Shown piece by piece: positions 10,079 through 22,239 of a DNA stretch of 64,000 bases (positions are counted from its first letter, which is position 1; the number at the start of each line of letters is the position of its first letter). The notes under the pieces are model-generated. The model had not been told where the DNA came from and ran no database searches. It saw only the letters and a program-made list of their open reading frames with translations. This stretch comes from Blepharisma japonicum (lineage: Eukaryota > Ciliophora > Heterotrichea > Heterotrichida > Blepharismidae): the NCBI GenBank assembly GCA_949751835.1, contig CATKHK010000032.1:186001-250000 (forward strand), given 5' to 3'. The translations under genes and the position numbers were made by a program.

Positions 10079-10801
10079 CTAAATTTTTCAAAATATAAAA
10101 ATATATTTGCATTAAAATATTATACGATTGGATTGATCATTCTAGCATTTTTATAGAAGATGAAAACGAAATTTATTTAGAATGTTTACTTACTGCTCAT
10201 TTAACAGGATAAATCTTTTTAAGCCTTTGCTGAATAGTACAATGTTTTAGGAAAAGGTTTGAGATAAAGCTATGAAAACACTAATTAACTTTATTTTTGA
10301 AAATATGCCTTAAATTTCAACTTGAACAAAATAAATGCGAATTTTAAATTTATTAATTTTTTAAATATAAAAATAAGAGGAATTAATATAATTTTAGCGA
10401 CATAAGCATTTTAGTCTTGTTTATTTAGTCTATCATTCAACAAACCATTAGCTGACATAAACTAATTAGTCTAAGCCTTCTTAAAAATGAAAATCATGAT
10501 AAGGTTTAATGGATTTAATCTTAAGAAAAAATGTTGGTATCAGCCAGCGGATTTAAAATTTATATAGGTTTGCGTTCAAACCTTAATTATATTTAATAAT
10601 CGCTATAAAACATTTTCCACTAGGTATAAACGAACAAAATCTTGTATATCTATATTATAAAAATTCATTAATTTCTGTAACTTTAGCAAGATAATATGAA
10701 TTGAACTAAATTTGTAGAGTTTTTGATTCAAACTTCTCACTAAAGTATAAGATTAATGGACGAGTTGAACCATTTTTTATAAAAATAATCTGATAGATAT
10801 A

Positions 10802-11092
10802 ATGAGCAGTGAAATGTGCGAAAAATTCATAGATGATTGGATGACAGAGATGAGCAATGAGCTCAATAAAACCACGAAAGAAAAAGCTTCTCTCTACAAT
10901 TTTGATTTTACCGTTGAAAAAGAATTTGAAATTTCTTCCCCGAGATATGAGTGGTCAAGCGATCATTCATTTAATGAAGAGGATTCTTCTAAAACCCGTA
11001 AAATAAATAGGAGGATCTCTACTATCAAAGTTCCGGAATTTTCTAGCAGTTTTGAAAATTTTGTTTCTAAAAAGCAAAATAGCTCATTATAA
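10802..11092 (+). CDS. Hypothetical small protein, 96 aa
   Basis: A 96-codon frame from MSSEMCEKFIDDWMTEM to TAA. It is rich in Ser, Glu and Lys, with an acidic helix at the N-terminus and a likely disordered basic/serine tail (KTRKINRRIST). No domain recognised. The frame contains TGG only and no intron. It stands between two gene-free regions, and its GC content is higher than the surroundings, which supports it being a gene. Confidence 0.6.
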   Translation: MSSEMCEKFIDDWMTEMSNELNKTTKEKASLYNFDFTVEKEFEISSPRYEWSSDHSFNEEDSSKTRKINRRISTIKVPEFSSSFENFVSKKQNSSL

Positions 11093-11828
11093 ATTATAGA
11101 GCTACTTTTTATTAATAATTAATTAAAATATTTTGTATTCTGAAAATATATCTAAATTCTGGTAAGATTTAAGTTTTAAATCCACACCATTATATTGAGA
11201 GCCTAATTAAGTTAAAACTTAGACGCACTTTACATTTTTATTGCATATTAATGGTAATTATTATCAAATTTAAAATTTATTTAAGCTCAAAAATGCTAAG
11301 AATCGAAACTTGTAATAATACAAAACAAATTTAGTAATTTTTATATATTTATAAAATATAAGTAAGTGCTGTATTAAAGATTTATTTTAAAAATAAGAAA
11401 ATCGATTTTAATATGATTGATATTTATTATAATTACAATATATAATTAGGCTGAAGCCCTAAATCATTGTTAAATGCTTAATTATTTAATTTAAAGTATA
11501 TAGTAATTCTATTGCTTCTTCTAACAGCTCAAAAGCTTTAAATTTCATTAATTACTTATAATTCTTTTCTCTTTCCAGTTAAGATCGATTTCATTTTTAT
11601 TTTAAAGTTGCTTACTTTTATTAGAGTTGCTTAATAATTTTGAAGCTATATAATGCTTTACTTATTTTTAAAAAATCTTTCTACGAACGAAATTTGATTT
11701 TGAGTGAACTCCTTTTGTAGATATAAGCAAAGCATTATATATGATTTCTTAAGATGTTAGTAAATATTAATTTTGACATTTTTGCTTAAATTGCACACTT
11801 ATCACTTATTTATTTTTTTAAAATTTTA
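11093..11828. other. AT-rich gene-free region
   Basis: About 740 bases, strongly AT-rich, with many stops in all frames. I see no gene, RNA or repeat in it. Confidence 0.6.
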
Positions 11829-12695
11829 TTAAGCTCCAGAGTTATATGTAGCTTGCGAGTGGGACAGTTTTTCTATATTAACACCAAGAAGTTTTATTGT
11901 TCCATCCTGTTCTGGATCCAATCCTTTTGTTTTTCTTAATAGTGCAAGGCTTGCTCTTTGATAACGGCTGACACATGATGGCTTCCCTAAGGTATCTTCT
12001 GACATTTTTTCTGTCAAAGGGGCGTGATGAATCATAGAAATACTTGAAACCATTTTCAAAATTTGCTCTGGTTTTTCATCTTCTGGTTCTTTACTAAATT
12101 CTGTGTACTCTTTGCCTTGATTGAAAAATATCTTGGAATATATTTCATCATTTTTACTTTCTATTCCGTTATTAATAATTCTCATCATAGAGCTTTTCCC
12201 TCCGGAATATGGCCGTTTATGCTGGTGTAATATAGGATTTTGTTTACTTGTATTATATTCGCATTCTGACTCCAAAAAAATCCACACTTTTTGCAAGTCA
12301 GACTCCCGTAAACCATTGACTCTATCAATTAAAGACCTCTGTTTATCTTTAATCAAGTTTGAGCCTATATTTTGATAAAATTCAAAAGGACAATTATTGC
12401 TCAAATTGGCTGATTTATCAGTGTCTTGGCTAAAGAATTCTTTTTCCAAAAATTTATTAGGGATTACTACAGGTATGTTTCATTTTCTTCTTCCACTATA
12501 TCTTGATGAATTTCTATGAAGAACCTTTGAATGCAAATCAGATGGTCTTGCAAGGATCGGTCGGCATGAAGGAAGAGGTCGATCTGTTTGAGAAACGTCA
12601 TCATCAAGACCATCTTCTGTGTTTCCATCGCTTTGTTTTCTTTTATGCGCAAGGTCTTTGAAAAAGTCGAGAAATGGATTAGGAAATTCCTTCAT
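11829..12695 (-). CDS. Hypothetical protein, 288 aa
   Basis: One continuous minus-strand frame from MKEFPNPFLDFFKDLAHKRK to YNSGA and TAA, with one TGA read as Trp (GRRKWNIPVV). Without UGA = Trp it would split in two. The protein is hydrophilic, with little repeated structure and no recognised domain; a helical piece (LIDRVNGLRESDLQKVWIFL) lies near residue 125. It is divergently arranged with the next gene (12923), about 230 bases apart. Probably lineage-specific; function unknown. Confidence 0.72.
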
Positions 12696-12922
12696 CTTAA
12701 AACAAGTTGACTAATTTAGTAGCAAAACAGCAAAATTTAAAATTAATTGATTATAAGCTAATTAAGCTAAAAAACCAAATTCTTAAAAGCAGCCTAGCTC
12801 TTTAACTTATTTTTATATTAATTTATATTGAAAATATATATTATTTATTTATAATCGCACAAATTTACCTTTAAAGCTTTATGACTTATATGATTTAAAG
12901 ATTCCCTTATCCCAATTTCCAT

Positions 12923-13582
12923 ATGATTCGAAAAAATGATGTTAATGGGGACTTATCATACATAATGAAAACAAGGCAAAATTCTCTTCATCCTACTTAT
13001 ATATCAACAAGGAAGTTTGAAGCCAAAGCAAGCCAAGCAGAAGTAATAGGAGACCTCGAAAAAATAATAGGCTCAGTCCCAAACCTTTCTGTACCTAAAA
13101 AGCACAAATCACAACCTTTTTCTCCGGCTGATTTTCCTAAGCGTCAAAAGCTCAAGCGAGCAGTCAAAAACAGTTCTTCAGAACCTATAATTTCTGAAGC
13201 CGCTATTGGGATTTTAGGATTTGCATCCTTTCTGATTGAAGCTGAAACCCAATCTCAAATTCCCACAGTAGCAAAGCAGCCGAAGAAAACTCAGAAACCT
13301 GTTGTAAAGCAGCCAAAAAAACAAAATAATTCAGCAAAACCTGAAATAAAAGCACAAGTTTCGTGTATGAAGCCTGAAATTAAAACACAGATTTCCTTTA
13401 TGTCGAGAAATTTTGGAATGTATATGCATTATCCATCTGTGGCTGTATTTCCTCAGGCGTTTAAATTTATGCCTCTTACTGCAAGAGAGCTGCCGAGAGC
13501 TGCAAATCATTTGAAGATTGCATTTTGAATTAATAAACATGCAAAAGCTGAAAAGCTAAAGTCTGCAGCTGCAGAATGTTAA
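12923..13582 (+). CDS. Hypothetical basic protein, 219 aa
   Basis: Open from MIRKNDVNGDLSYIMKT to TAA at 13580, reading through one TGA as Trp (KIAFWINKHAK). The middle is rich in Lys, Pro and Gln with short repeats (KQPKKTQKPVVKQPKKQ; PEIKAQVSCMKPEIKTQISFM), suggesting an extended, possibly nucleic-acid-binding or cytoskeletal protein. The last 60 residues (GMYMHYPSVAVFPQAFKFM) look more ordered. No family recognised. Confidence 0.7.
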
Positions 13583-14101
13583 GAAGAGTTTTTAAATATT
13601 GTTAATTTTGATTTATAAATAATAATTGTGGCTTGATATCTGATTTATGACAATTATGTTACCTTTTAAGCAAATGAAAATGGAGTTTTGCAATCCTTTG
13701 AGAACTAGTGTATATTTTTCTGATTTATAAATAATTTAAATAAATTAAAATTAATCAAAATATTATCTGATAAAAACAAAATAAAAAATTTGTTTATATA
13801 TGTATAAGTTATGAAGCTATTTATGAAAAATCTGAAATATAATTATGATAAGAGCCTTATTTAAAAATAGATATTATATCTTGTAAAATAATGACTAAAA
13901 TATATAAGGTATATCTTTTGATGCTTAACTAAAAATATGATGAATACTCTACAAAATTTATTATTTTATAGCTTTCTGACCTTCTGCACAAGATTATAAT
14001 TTCCTCCACAGCTTAATTTAGATTATTAAATATTCTTATTTAAAGCAAACTACTTCTCTATTTTAAGTCATTTTTTTAAGCTATAATTATTCTATACTTA
14101 T
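13583..14101. other. AT-rich intergenic spacer
   Basis: About 520 bases of AT-rich DNA without a frame longer than a few tens of codons. No RNA gene or repeat seen. Confidence 0.6.
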
Positions 14102-15265
14102 ATGTCAACTGTTGTACGAGTTCATTCCCGAGAGCATGGGACACTTTATATTCAAAAACCAAGCAACGAATCCACAAATTCTTCCGATCGCTCTTCCAAA
14201 ATGTCGCTTGATGTATTTTATCTGTCAATCGAAGAAAGAGGAATTCCAATTCCTACTTTTGCATTGTATTATAAAGGCGCAAGACTTAAGCGCTCCAAGT
14301 TTGAAGAAGCATCTAATGACCGTATACAATTATTAAGCTCAAAAGAAGTATCCCTGAGCTCAAAACTTGGATTTCAGCTTGGTGATGGCCATTTCAATAT
14401 TATCGTAAAAATGCCTTACAAAATAACAATATGGAAGCTGATTTTAAAAATAATAAAACTCAGAGATCTGGATATAGCAAATTCACGCATTATTGATGTT
14501 CTCCACAAATTCAATAAGTTAGAATATCATATAACTCTGGATACCTTAGATCTACAAAGCGAATTTAAATTTTTTATTAAAGAGGAAAAGATTAAAAGGA
14601 ATTATATTAAAATCATGGCTCATGATGAGACTACAGGACAGTTGCTTAATATAATGTGTAATCCTTCATCGAAAATAAGCAAACTTAAAAAACTGATTTG
14701 TTTTAAAATTTTGACTGACATTGCTTATACAACTTTAGTTAAAAATAATGTTGTTCTTGGGGATGATGAGAGAATAGAAGACTACAAGGGTATAGAATCG
14801 GATATTATTGATATTGTTAGAATTAAGCCTGCTGGGGTTGTTAAAAGCCTATTTTTCAATGATCTTAGCGAAATCCGCGAAAGAAAATTTGATGATGATG
14901 CGCCAGATTGGAGAGCGGTAAAGCCAGGCTTATCGTGGATGTGCATATGTGAGAATGAGGAATGTTTAGCGTATAATGATCATGTTCTTGTTAATAGCGG
15001 GTTTGGGGAAATAAATGTAGCAGAAGATATTTGAAATTTGTGATGTCCTCAATGCAATCATACTGTAAACTCAAAAAAAGTTTCAAACATAGGATTTTAC
15101 AGCGCAGACTGGAGAATTGAAGGAAGACTGGAGCATGGTGAAAAATTTGATAGAAAAGGAAAAGCTGGGAGTGATAAATATACAACCTTTAAAGATGGGA
15201 TCACAGTAAGTTGGAGCTATTTAAAGATAGAAGCATTAGAAGCATGATATAAACCATTTACTTAA
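14102..15265 (+). CDS. Ubiquitin-like domain protein with C-terminal zinc module
   Basis: 387 residues, continuous when three TGA codons (two close together after AEDI, one near the end) are read as Trp. The first half looks like tandem ubiquitin-like folds (for example the TGQLLNIMCNPSSKISKLKK segment with LVKNNVVLGDDERIEDY). The C-terminal part has two Cys pairs, CICENEEC and CPQC, with GFGEINVAEDI between them and GFYSADWRIEGR after, a pattern I know from uncharacterised ubiquitin-like proteins of protists. It likely binds zinc. Role unknown; a link to ubiquitin-type signalling is only inferred. Confidence 0.78.
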
Positions 15266-15573
15266 ATTCCCAAAATAGATAATTAAGATTATATACTTTT
15301 GCGGATTCTTATCAGTTTTTTCTATAAAGGTTATGTTTAAATAAATCTTATTAATAAATAAATTTATATTTTTAAAAAATACTAATTACTAAAACATTTC
15401 ATGATTATAGTCTAATATAAGTATTAATAATAAATATTTTAAAAATAAAATAGCTTTTATTCAATAAATAATATAAATAATATAAAAAACGCAAAAATAT
15501 ATAAATGGCTGCTAAAATTCCACTGATCAGAAATATGACGAAGCCATATTATCTATCTCCTTAATTTCTATAA
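15266..15573. other. AT-rich intergenic spacer
   Basis: About 310 bases of AT-rich DNA upstream of the oxidoreductase gene. No gene or RNA seen. Confidence 0.6.
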
Positions 15574-16578
15574 ATGTCTGAAGAAGTATTCCACGCAGTA
15601 ACAATAGGCCAAATTTCTGATTTCAACAGTTTGCAGGTAAAAGAAATTCCTCTGCCTCATGTGCCGAGTGGTTATGTCTTAATTCAAACTGAATTTGCTA
15701 TCGTTAATGTTGCAGACGAACTAGCTATCTCTAATATTTCTAAGCGTCCAGCTCATAGCACTCTTGGACTGGAAGGGTCAGGCGTTGTTGTTAGAAGTGG
15801 AGGTGGCCAAATTGCAGACTCCTTTTTAAATAGAAGAGTGGCTTTCTTATCCCGAGGTCCTCAAGCAACAGGCTCTTTCTCTGATTATGTCATCACTGAT
15901 GCTAGATATGTGCTTCCGTTGCCAGACCAAATTTCTTTTGAACAAGGAGCCAGCTTACTTAATAACCCATTTACTGCTGCATATCTTGTCAAAAAAATAA
16001 AAGACGGCAACCACAGAGCTGTAATACAAAACGCTGCTGCCAGCACAGTTGCCAGATGTTTGTTCCAATACTGCACTTATTTAGGAATTCCAGTTATAAA
16101 CCTTGTAAAAGACAATGAAGAAGAAAATTTGTTGCGGTCGCTGAATGCTGAATATATATTTAATGTGTCACAACAAGGCTGGCTAGATAGAGCAAAAGAG
16201 TTGGCAAGGTCTATTAAAGCAACTGTGGCGTTTGACAGTGTTGGAGGAGATTTCACTGGGGAACTGTTAGAAATTCTAGATGAGCCAGGAATTTTATATG
16301 TTTTCGGAGCCTTGTCACTGCAGCCATGCAGAATTAATCCTTCCGCTTTATTAGGACAGAAGAAAACAGTATTGGGATTGGATATAGAAAAATGGTTGGC
16401 TAAAACGACTACTTTGAAAAAGACAAAGTTACTGCAGAAGGTGCAGGGTTTGATTGGGAGTGTGATTAATGTGGATTATACTGATACTGTTGGATTGGAT
16501 AGGGTGAAAGATGCGTTGTGCCAATATAGAGAAAAAAAGACAGCGAATAAATTTTTGATTAGAACAAGAGGCCGCTAA
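15574..16578 (+). CDS. MDR-family oxidoreductase (quinone/enoyl reductase type)
   Basis: 334 residues of the zinc-independent medium-chain dehydrogenase/reductase family. An N-terminal GroES-like domain (residues about 15-130, GLEGSGVVVRSGG) is followed by a Rossmann nucleotide-binding domain (about 130-290, VIQNAAASTVARCLFQY, AFDSVGGDFTGELLEIL). The NPFTAAYLV segment and the lack of the catalytic zinc ligands place it near NADPH quinone reductases and mitochondrial enoyl reductases (MECR). No clear mitochondrial targeting peptide is seen. The exact substrate cannot be assigned. Confidence 0.85.
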   Translation: MSEEVFHAVTIGQISDFNSLQVKEIPLPHVPSGYVLIQTEFAIVNVADELAISNISKRPAHSTLGLEGSGVVVRSGGGQIADSFLNRRVAFLSRGPQATGSFSDYVITDARYVLPLPDQISFEQGASLLNNPFTAAYLVKKIKDGNHRAVIQNAAASTVARCLFQYCTYLGIPVINLVKDNEEENLLRSLNAEYIFNVSQQGWLDRAKELARSIKATVAFDSVGGDFTGELLEILDEPGILYVFGALSLQPCRINPSALLGQKKTVLGLDIEKWLAKTTTLKKTKLLQKVQGLIGSVINVDYTDTVGLDRVKDALCQYREKKTANKFLIRTRGR

Positions 16579-16881
16579 TTAATTTTATTTATAGAATTTG
16601 AATAAATTTTTCCATTTTTGCTTACTTGAAGCTACCTTCTTACGTTAAAATTTAATAGAAGCAACTCCTTATATTTTATATTTAATTTAATAATTAATCA
16701 AACTTCAATGCAAATTATTTTTGAGTTATTTATTAAAAATCTCTTAAAATAATATATACAATATCTTTATCCTTAATTAACTCACACCAGGAATTAATTT
16801 GTAAATTTTTATTACATTATTTCAGATTTTCCTTATCTATATGAATTTCTGTTGATTCACTGAAATGTATATATTTTAAAT
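16579..16881. other. AT-rich intergenic spacer
   Basis: About 300 bases of AT-rich DNA between two same-strand genes, presumably 3' end and promoter sequence. Nothing else seen. Confidence 0.6.
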
Positions 16882-17589
16882 ATGGATAATACCATCATTA
16901 AAGATCAAGAAATCACTGGATTTTCAAACGAATTATCGCACTGCAAACAATTGCAGGAACCAAACAACCACCCTTATATCCGAAATTTTCAAGAAGTACT
17001 ATCATTTGAAGATGAGGACACTACTCATCCAAACTGATCAAGAGTTTATTTTTCTGATACATGCGAAGTGTTCAGAAAGTCTGCTGATGACTCAAATGTA
17101 TGCATAATTAAAGCTTTTTGCATATTAAATTATCCTGTAGATGTCGTTTATAAGGCAATATGAGACCCAGAAATACGAGTTACTTGGGATAAGGTTTTTC
17201 TGAATTACAAAGTAGAAAAAGATGACGAGTTTTCTGAATTTTTGTATTACAAAATTAAGTCACCTCCAGGAATATCACAGAGGGATTGGATTCAGAGGCG
17301 TACTATGATAAAAAATTATCCTGAGCATGGTTCTATAACTATGTACTCAACAAGTGTGGACCATCCTGATTATCCTGTACTTGAAAATGTTATCCGTGCT
17401 GAAACAAAGATTTCTGGGTATATTCTTAGACCTTTAGAAAATGGCAGAACAAAGCTGACTATTATATCCCAAAATGATGTTAAAGGGGCAATACCGAAAA
17501 AACTTGTGAATTTCTTTGCTGGAAGGACACCTAAAAAGTGGTTGAAATCTTTATCTAAAGCTTGTGATCGGCTTATAAATATCATTTAA
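16882..17589 (+). CDS. START-domain lipid-binding protein
   Basis: 235 residues from MDNTIIKDQEITGF, with two TGA codons as Trp (HPNWSRV and KAIWDPEIR). The body is a START domain: VYKAIWDPEIRVTWDKVF, the substrate-pocket strand YYKIKSPPGISQRDWIQRR, and the C-terminal helix KKLVNFFAGRTPKKWLKSL. The order and length match single-domain StAR-related proteins that carry lipids (sterol, phosphatidylcholine, ceramide) between membranes. Ligand unknown. No signal peptide or membrane segment. Confidence 0.88.
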
Positions 17590-17780
17590 AATAATATTTG
17601 AAAAATAATCAACGAATGCATTGAAATATAAGCAATTTATCTTAGATATGCCTACAAATATATTAATTTCTGCACATTTTCCTTAATTTTAATATTCTCA
17701 AATGTTTCATTTATTTAACCAACTTATTAATATTTATACCATATTTTTAATAAAAATTGAATTTCTTTAAATAAAGATAA

Positions 17781-18395
<615 letters not shown>

Positions 18396-18419
18396 GATTT
18401 ATAACTTTAAGATAATTAT

Positions 18420-19328
18420 CTAAAGGAAATAAGGCACTACAGATCTAGGTGGAATACTTTTAGCGCTTTCTGGGACTTCTTTAAACATTTTGAATTCTCG
18501 GTTGAGGTTTTCGTCAACTACCAATATTGACGCATCATTTGCACATCTATAGAAATAATTCGGCGCACTCCATACAGTGACCAAATTCTGCTTTGGGAAC
18601 CAAAACTTATACCCTTCTTGTACAAGCTGATGGGCCCTGCATATCAAATTCAGCCCGTTTATGTGGTTGAACTCTTCAGTCACTTTTGAGCCAAAAATCC
18701 ACCCAGCGCCTCTAGGGCTCATAGACCATGTTTCAATGTCTTCAGGGTCGCTCCACATTAAATCGCAAAAGGCGCCTTCTTGAGGAATTTCGACTTTTCG
18801 GTCAATGACCCTCATTTGGTCAATTGTCTTGATTTCAGGTGAAAGTCCACCATGGACACATAGGATTTTTGAGTCTACAACAGCTGCAATATTCAAGTAA
18901 TCGAAGACTTCGGTGCAGTATTTCCAGGCGTTGGCGTTACCGTATTTTCTGACGCATTCGTCGTAGAAGCCGTAGACTTGGGTGATTTGACGACTTTCAT
19001 GGTTTCCTCTAAGAAGGGTGATGTTTTGTGGATATCTCACTTTGAGTGCAATTAAGAGCTCAAAGGTCTCGACTGAGTTGTAGCCGCGGTCCACGTAGTC
19101 ACCCATAAAGATATAGTTGTTGTCGGGAATTTGGCCTCCTGTGCGGAAGAGTTCGAGTAAGTCGTAAAATTGGCCATGAATGTCACCACAGATTATAACT
19201 GGGGCGGAGACTGGCTGGACGTTGTTTTCTTCCATTAGGAGGGCTTTTACTCTTTCACAGAGGTTGAAAAGGTCACTTTCAGGCAGACATTTGCCTTCAC
19301 GAACTGTTTGTAGCCAAGAATCCTCCAT
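18420..19328 (-). CDS. PPP6C: Ser/Thr phosphatase, PP6 catalytic subunit
   Basis: 302 residues, a complete PPP-family phosphatase. The metal and catalytic motifs GDIHGQF, GDYVDRG, GNHES and HGGLSPE are intact. Among PP2A-like enzymes the C-terminus [11 protein letters not shown] and the block [19 protein letters not shown] are closest to PP6 (Sit4 in yeast), which ends IPPRTTTPYFL. The terminal Leu is probably carboxymethylated. Length matches the family. One unusual feature is YFYRCAN where most PPPs have YCYRCGN. Tail-to-tail with the Rab gene, 24 bases apart. Confidence 0.93.
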   Translation of the reverse strand: MEDSWLQTVREGKCLPESDLFNLCERVKALLMEENNVQPVSAPVIICGDIHGQFYDLLELFRTGGQIPDNNYIFMGDYVDRGYNSVETFELLIALKVRYPQNITLLRGNHESRQITQVYGFYDECVRKYGNANAWKYCTEVFDYLNIAAVVDSKILCVHGGLSPEIKTIDQMRVIDRKVEIPQEGAFCDLMWSDPEDIETWSMSPRGAGWIFGSKVTEEFNHINGLNLICRAHQLVQEGYKFWFPKQNLVTVWSAPNYFYRCANDASILVVDENLNREFKMFKEVPESAKSIPPRSVVPYFL

Positions 19329-19647
19329 TTACTATGATATGCTAGTTAAACAGCGAATTAAGACGCTGGAGAGAAATCTAGAGCATAATTTAGCATAATA
19401 TTTGGAGGCTGATTTGGGGATTTTGAATAATATTGAAATATTTTTTAAAAATGCAAATTATTGAGGCGAAAAAAATAAACAAACATAAACAATGGAATAT
19501 AGCTAATTTATCAGAAAAATTTCATAATATAGACTTATAAAAGAACTAAAATAAAAAAACTATAAGTCTTTTTATCCATAATTATCTATCTCCAATTCTA
19601 TTTTTAAAAATCAATTATCTAAGCATTCATTTTACTCATAAAAATAT
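19329..19647. other. AT-rich intergenic spacer
   Basis: About 320 bases between two minus-strand genes; presumably the PP6 promoter and the Hsp70 3' end. Nothing else seen. Confidence 0.6.
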
Positions 19648-21579
19648 TTATTCTTTCTTATCCTTATTAGCATCATCTTCATTGTTTTGCTGTGTGTTTT
19701 GTTCTTGCTGTTGGCCTTGGCTCTGTTGTTGTCCTTGATAAATGCTCTTTCCTATTTCTAGTGACAAATTCTTAATTTTATCAATTCCAGCTCTCATCCC
19801 ATCAATATCATCTGCGTTCATTTTTTCTTTCAATTCACTGATAGCTTGTGTGATGTCATTGCTCACGTTTTCTGGTATTTTATCCTTATGCTCATGCATG
19901 GTCTTTTCAATATTATAAATGGTGTTATCAGCTTCATTCTTAGTATCAATTGCGTTTCTTTTCTTTTCATCTTCAGCTCTCAATCTTTCAGCATCTTTAA
20001 CCATCTTTTCAATATCAGCCTTGCTTAGACCTCCAGAAGACTGGACAGTAATGCTCTGGTCTTTTCCAGTAGCTTTATCTTTAGCATTAACGTGGACAAG
20101 CCCATTTGCGTCAATATCAAAAGTGACTTCAATTTGTGGCATTCCTCTAGGTGCTGGTGGAATTCCCATTAAATCGAAGTTTCCAAGGAGCTTGTTATCG
20201 TTAGCCATTTCTCTTTCTCCTTGAAGGACTTTAATTGTGACTGTTGTTTGGCTGTCTGCAGCTGTTGAAAAAACTTGTGATTTTCTTGTAGGGATTGTGG
20301 TGTTTCTGTTGATAATTCTTGTGAAAACGCCTCCAAGAGTTTCAATACCAAGTGATAAAGGAGTAACGTCAAGAAGTACAATACCTCCCATCTCTCCTTG
20401 GAGAACTCCTGCTTGGATTGCAGCACCCATAGCGACTGCTTCGTCAGGGTTGACACTTTTGTTACCTGGCTTTCCGTAGTACTCTTTTACGAATTCTTGG
20501 ACTCTTGGCATTCTAGTCATACCTCCGACCAATAGGATTTCTTGGAGCTGAGACTTGTTAAGCCCTGCATCTTTTAAGCAGACCTCACATGGCTTTTTGG
20601 TCCTATCAATTAAGCTTGCAGTGAGCTGTTCATATTTAGCCCTTGTAAGCTTCATATTCAAATGTTTTGGTCCAGTTTTGTCAGCAGTAATATAAGGCTG
20701 GTTAATCTCAGTTTGTGTGCTTGAAGACAGCTCGATTTTTGCTTTTTCTGCCGCTTCTCTTACTCTTTGTAGTGCTGTCCTGTCAAATTTTAGGTCAATT
20801 TTAGTTTCTTTCTTAAATTCTTCTAAAATATAATTTTGTAAAACATTATCGAAATCTTCACCACCAAGAGCAGTATCACCATTAGTAGCTTTGACTTCGA
20901 AAACTCCTTGTGAGATTTCAAGAATTGAAATATCAAAAGTGCCTCCTCCTAAATCGAAGACTGCAAGAACTTTGCCCTCATTCTTGTCAAGACCATATGA
21001 CAAAGCAGCAGCGGTAGGCTCATTGATAATTCTTTCTACTTCAAGGCCTGCAATTTGGCCAGCATCTTTAGTGGCTTGTCTTTGGGAGTCGTTAAAGTAA
21101 GCTGGGACTGTGATCACAGCTTTTTTAACTTGGCCACCGAGGTAGGATTCAGCAGTCTCTTTCATTTTCATAAGAACAAAAGCACCAATTTGGCTTGGGC
21201 TGTATTTTTTGCCGTGGGCTTCAACCCAGGCATCGCCATTAGGAGCTTTTATGAGTTTATAGCCGAGAGATTTTAGATCTCTTTGGATGGTAGGGTCATC
21301 GTAGCGGCGGCCTATAAGTCTTTTTGTAGCGTAAAAAGTGTTTTCAGGGTTTGTGACAGCTTGACGCTTGGCTGCAATACCGACAAGTCTTTCTCCTTCT
21401 GCGGAAAAGCTGACAACTGATGGGGTTGTTCTCATACCTTCAGAGTTTTCGAGGACTTTAGGCTGGCCACCTTCAAGGACTGCGACACAGGAGTTGGTAG
21501 TTCCTAGATCGATACCAATAGCTTTGGAAAATTGGCGAGCGAGTATGTTCTTGCTGAAAGAGCTGGAGAGTCTTAACAT
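19648..21579 (-). CDS. HSPA9: Mitochondrial Hsp70 (mortalin/Ssc1)
   Basis: 643 residues. An N-terminal presequence ([19 protein letters not shown], Arg/Ser-rich, no acids) precedes the ATPase domain, marking mitochondrial import. Hsp70 signatures are intact: [28 protein letters not shown] and [16 protein letters not shown]. The substrate-binding domain includes the family run [19 protein letters not shown], and the tail is Gln-rich and charged, ending DDANKDKKE. It acts as the matrix import motor and folding chaperone. GC content is markedly higher than in the neighbours, as expected for a highly expressed gene. No introns. Confidence 0.97.
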   Translation of the reverse strand: MLRLSSSFSKNILARQFSKAIGIDLGTTNSCVAVLEGGQPKVLENSEGMRTTPSVVSFSAEGERLVGIAAKRQAVTNPENTFYATKRLIGRRYDDPTIQRDLKSLGYKLIKAPNGDAWVEAHGKKYSPSQIGAFVLMKMKETAESYLGGQVKKAVITVPAYFNDSQRQATKDAGQIAGLEVERIINEPTAAALSYGLDKNEGKVLAVFDLGGGTFDISILEISQGVFEVKATNGDTALGGEDFDNVLQNYILEEFKKETKIDLKFDRTALQRVREAAEKAKIELSSSTQTEINQPYITADKTGPKHLNMKLTRAKYEQLTASLIDRTKKPCEVCLKDAGLNKSQLQEILLVGGMTRMPRVQEFVKEYYGKPGNKSVNPDEAVAMGAAIQAGVLQGEMGGIVLLDVTPLSLGIETLGGVFTRIINRNTTIPTRKSQVFSTAADSQTTVTIKVLQGEREMANDNKLLGNFDLMGIPPAPRGMPQIEVTFDIDANGLVHVNAKDKATGKDQSITVQSSGGLSKADIEKMVKDAERLRAEDEKKRNAIDTKNEADNTIYNIEKTMHEHKDKIPENVSNDITQAISELKEKMNADDIDGMRAGIDKIKNLSLEIGKSIYQGQQQSQGQQQEQNTQQNNEDDANKDKKE

Positions 21580-22239
21580 TAAAATATGCGGCTCTAAATT
21601 ATTAGTTCCATATTAGGATAGAAAGTTAACCTTGTTTATGACTGAGTTTTAGATATTTTTGTGCTGAGAAAGAGAGAGATTGCTTTAATATGCAGATGGA
21701 ATAAAGAAATTAAATGGGATAATGAAAATATATAAAGATGAAGAAAAGATGAACAATTGTTAGATTTTTGAAAGAAAATTCTAAATGGAAATAGAAAATA
21801 AGCCAGAATGAATTTATTTTAAAGTGCGAAAATAAGGATTGGGCTTTAAATGAAATAATCCAAAAACACATGACAATTAATAATTATGCAATTATTTATT
21901 AAACTTTGCAGTATTAAATATTTAAGTAAATGCTATGAGCAAATTAGAATAATATCTGATAATAGGCAATTTCATACAATATTTAAATAGTCATAGAATA
22001 ACTTACCGTAAAAAATAATTTGCGAATTATCTTTCTTTATTGATCTTCATTTTAATATTTATTAATAAAACTATTGGCTATTTTTATTTATAATTTTTAA
22101 TATTCTAATATCAATATTTTCCTCTTTCGGATCTCATCATACACAATCATTCAAGTTTCAAGAATTTCCTATTTACTAAAATATTCGCCATGCTCTATTT
22201 TACCATACTTGATTTAATACTAGCCATAATATAAATATC
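21580..22239. other. AT-rich intergenic region
   Basis: About 660 bases between the divergent Hsp70 and O-methyltransferase genes. It contains a word related to the repeat at 9666 (TCTGATAATAGGCAA at 21955-21969). No gene or RNA seen; both promoters must lie here. Confidence 0.55.

Larger units (their letters stand above)
9169..10801. other. Long gene-poor region with coding-like remnants
   Basis: About 1.6 kb with no intact gene. It contains a GC-richer stretch near 9760-9900, a minus-strand frame open for 110 codons (listed separately), and two copies of a 15-base word (9666-9680 and 10015-10029). The rest is AT-rich with TAA/TAG in every frame. Confidence 0.5.

Noticed and set aside
9400-10800. 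Reading the whole gap as a gene with TAA/TAG as Gln and TGA as Trp
   Set aside because: If all three stops are sense codons every frame is open, so openness proves nothing; other genes clearly end at TAA or TAG.
19919-21616. Several plus-strand frames over the Hsp70 gene
   Set aside because: Antisense shadows of a GC-richer, highly conserved gene; no independent signal.
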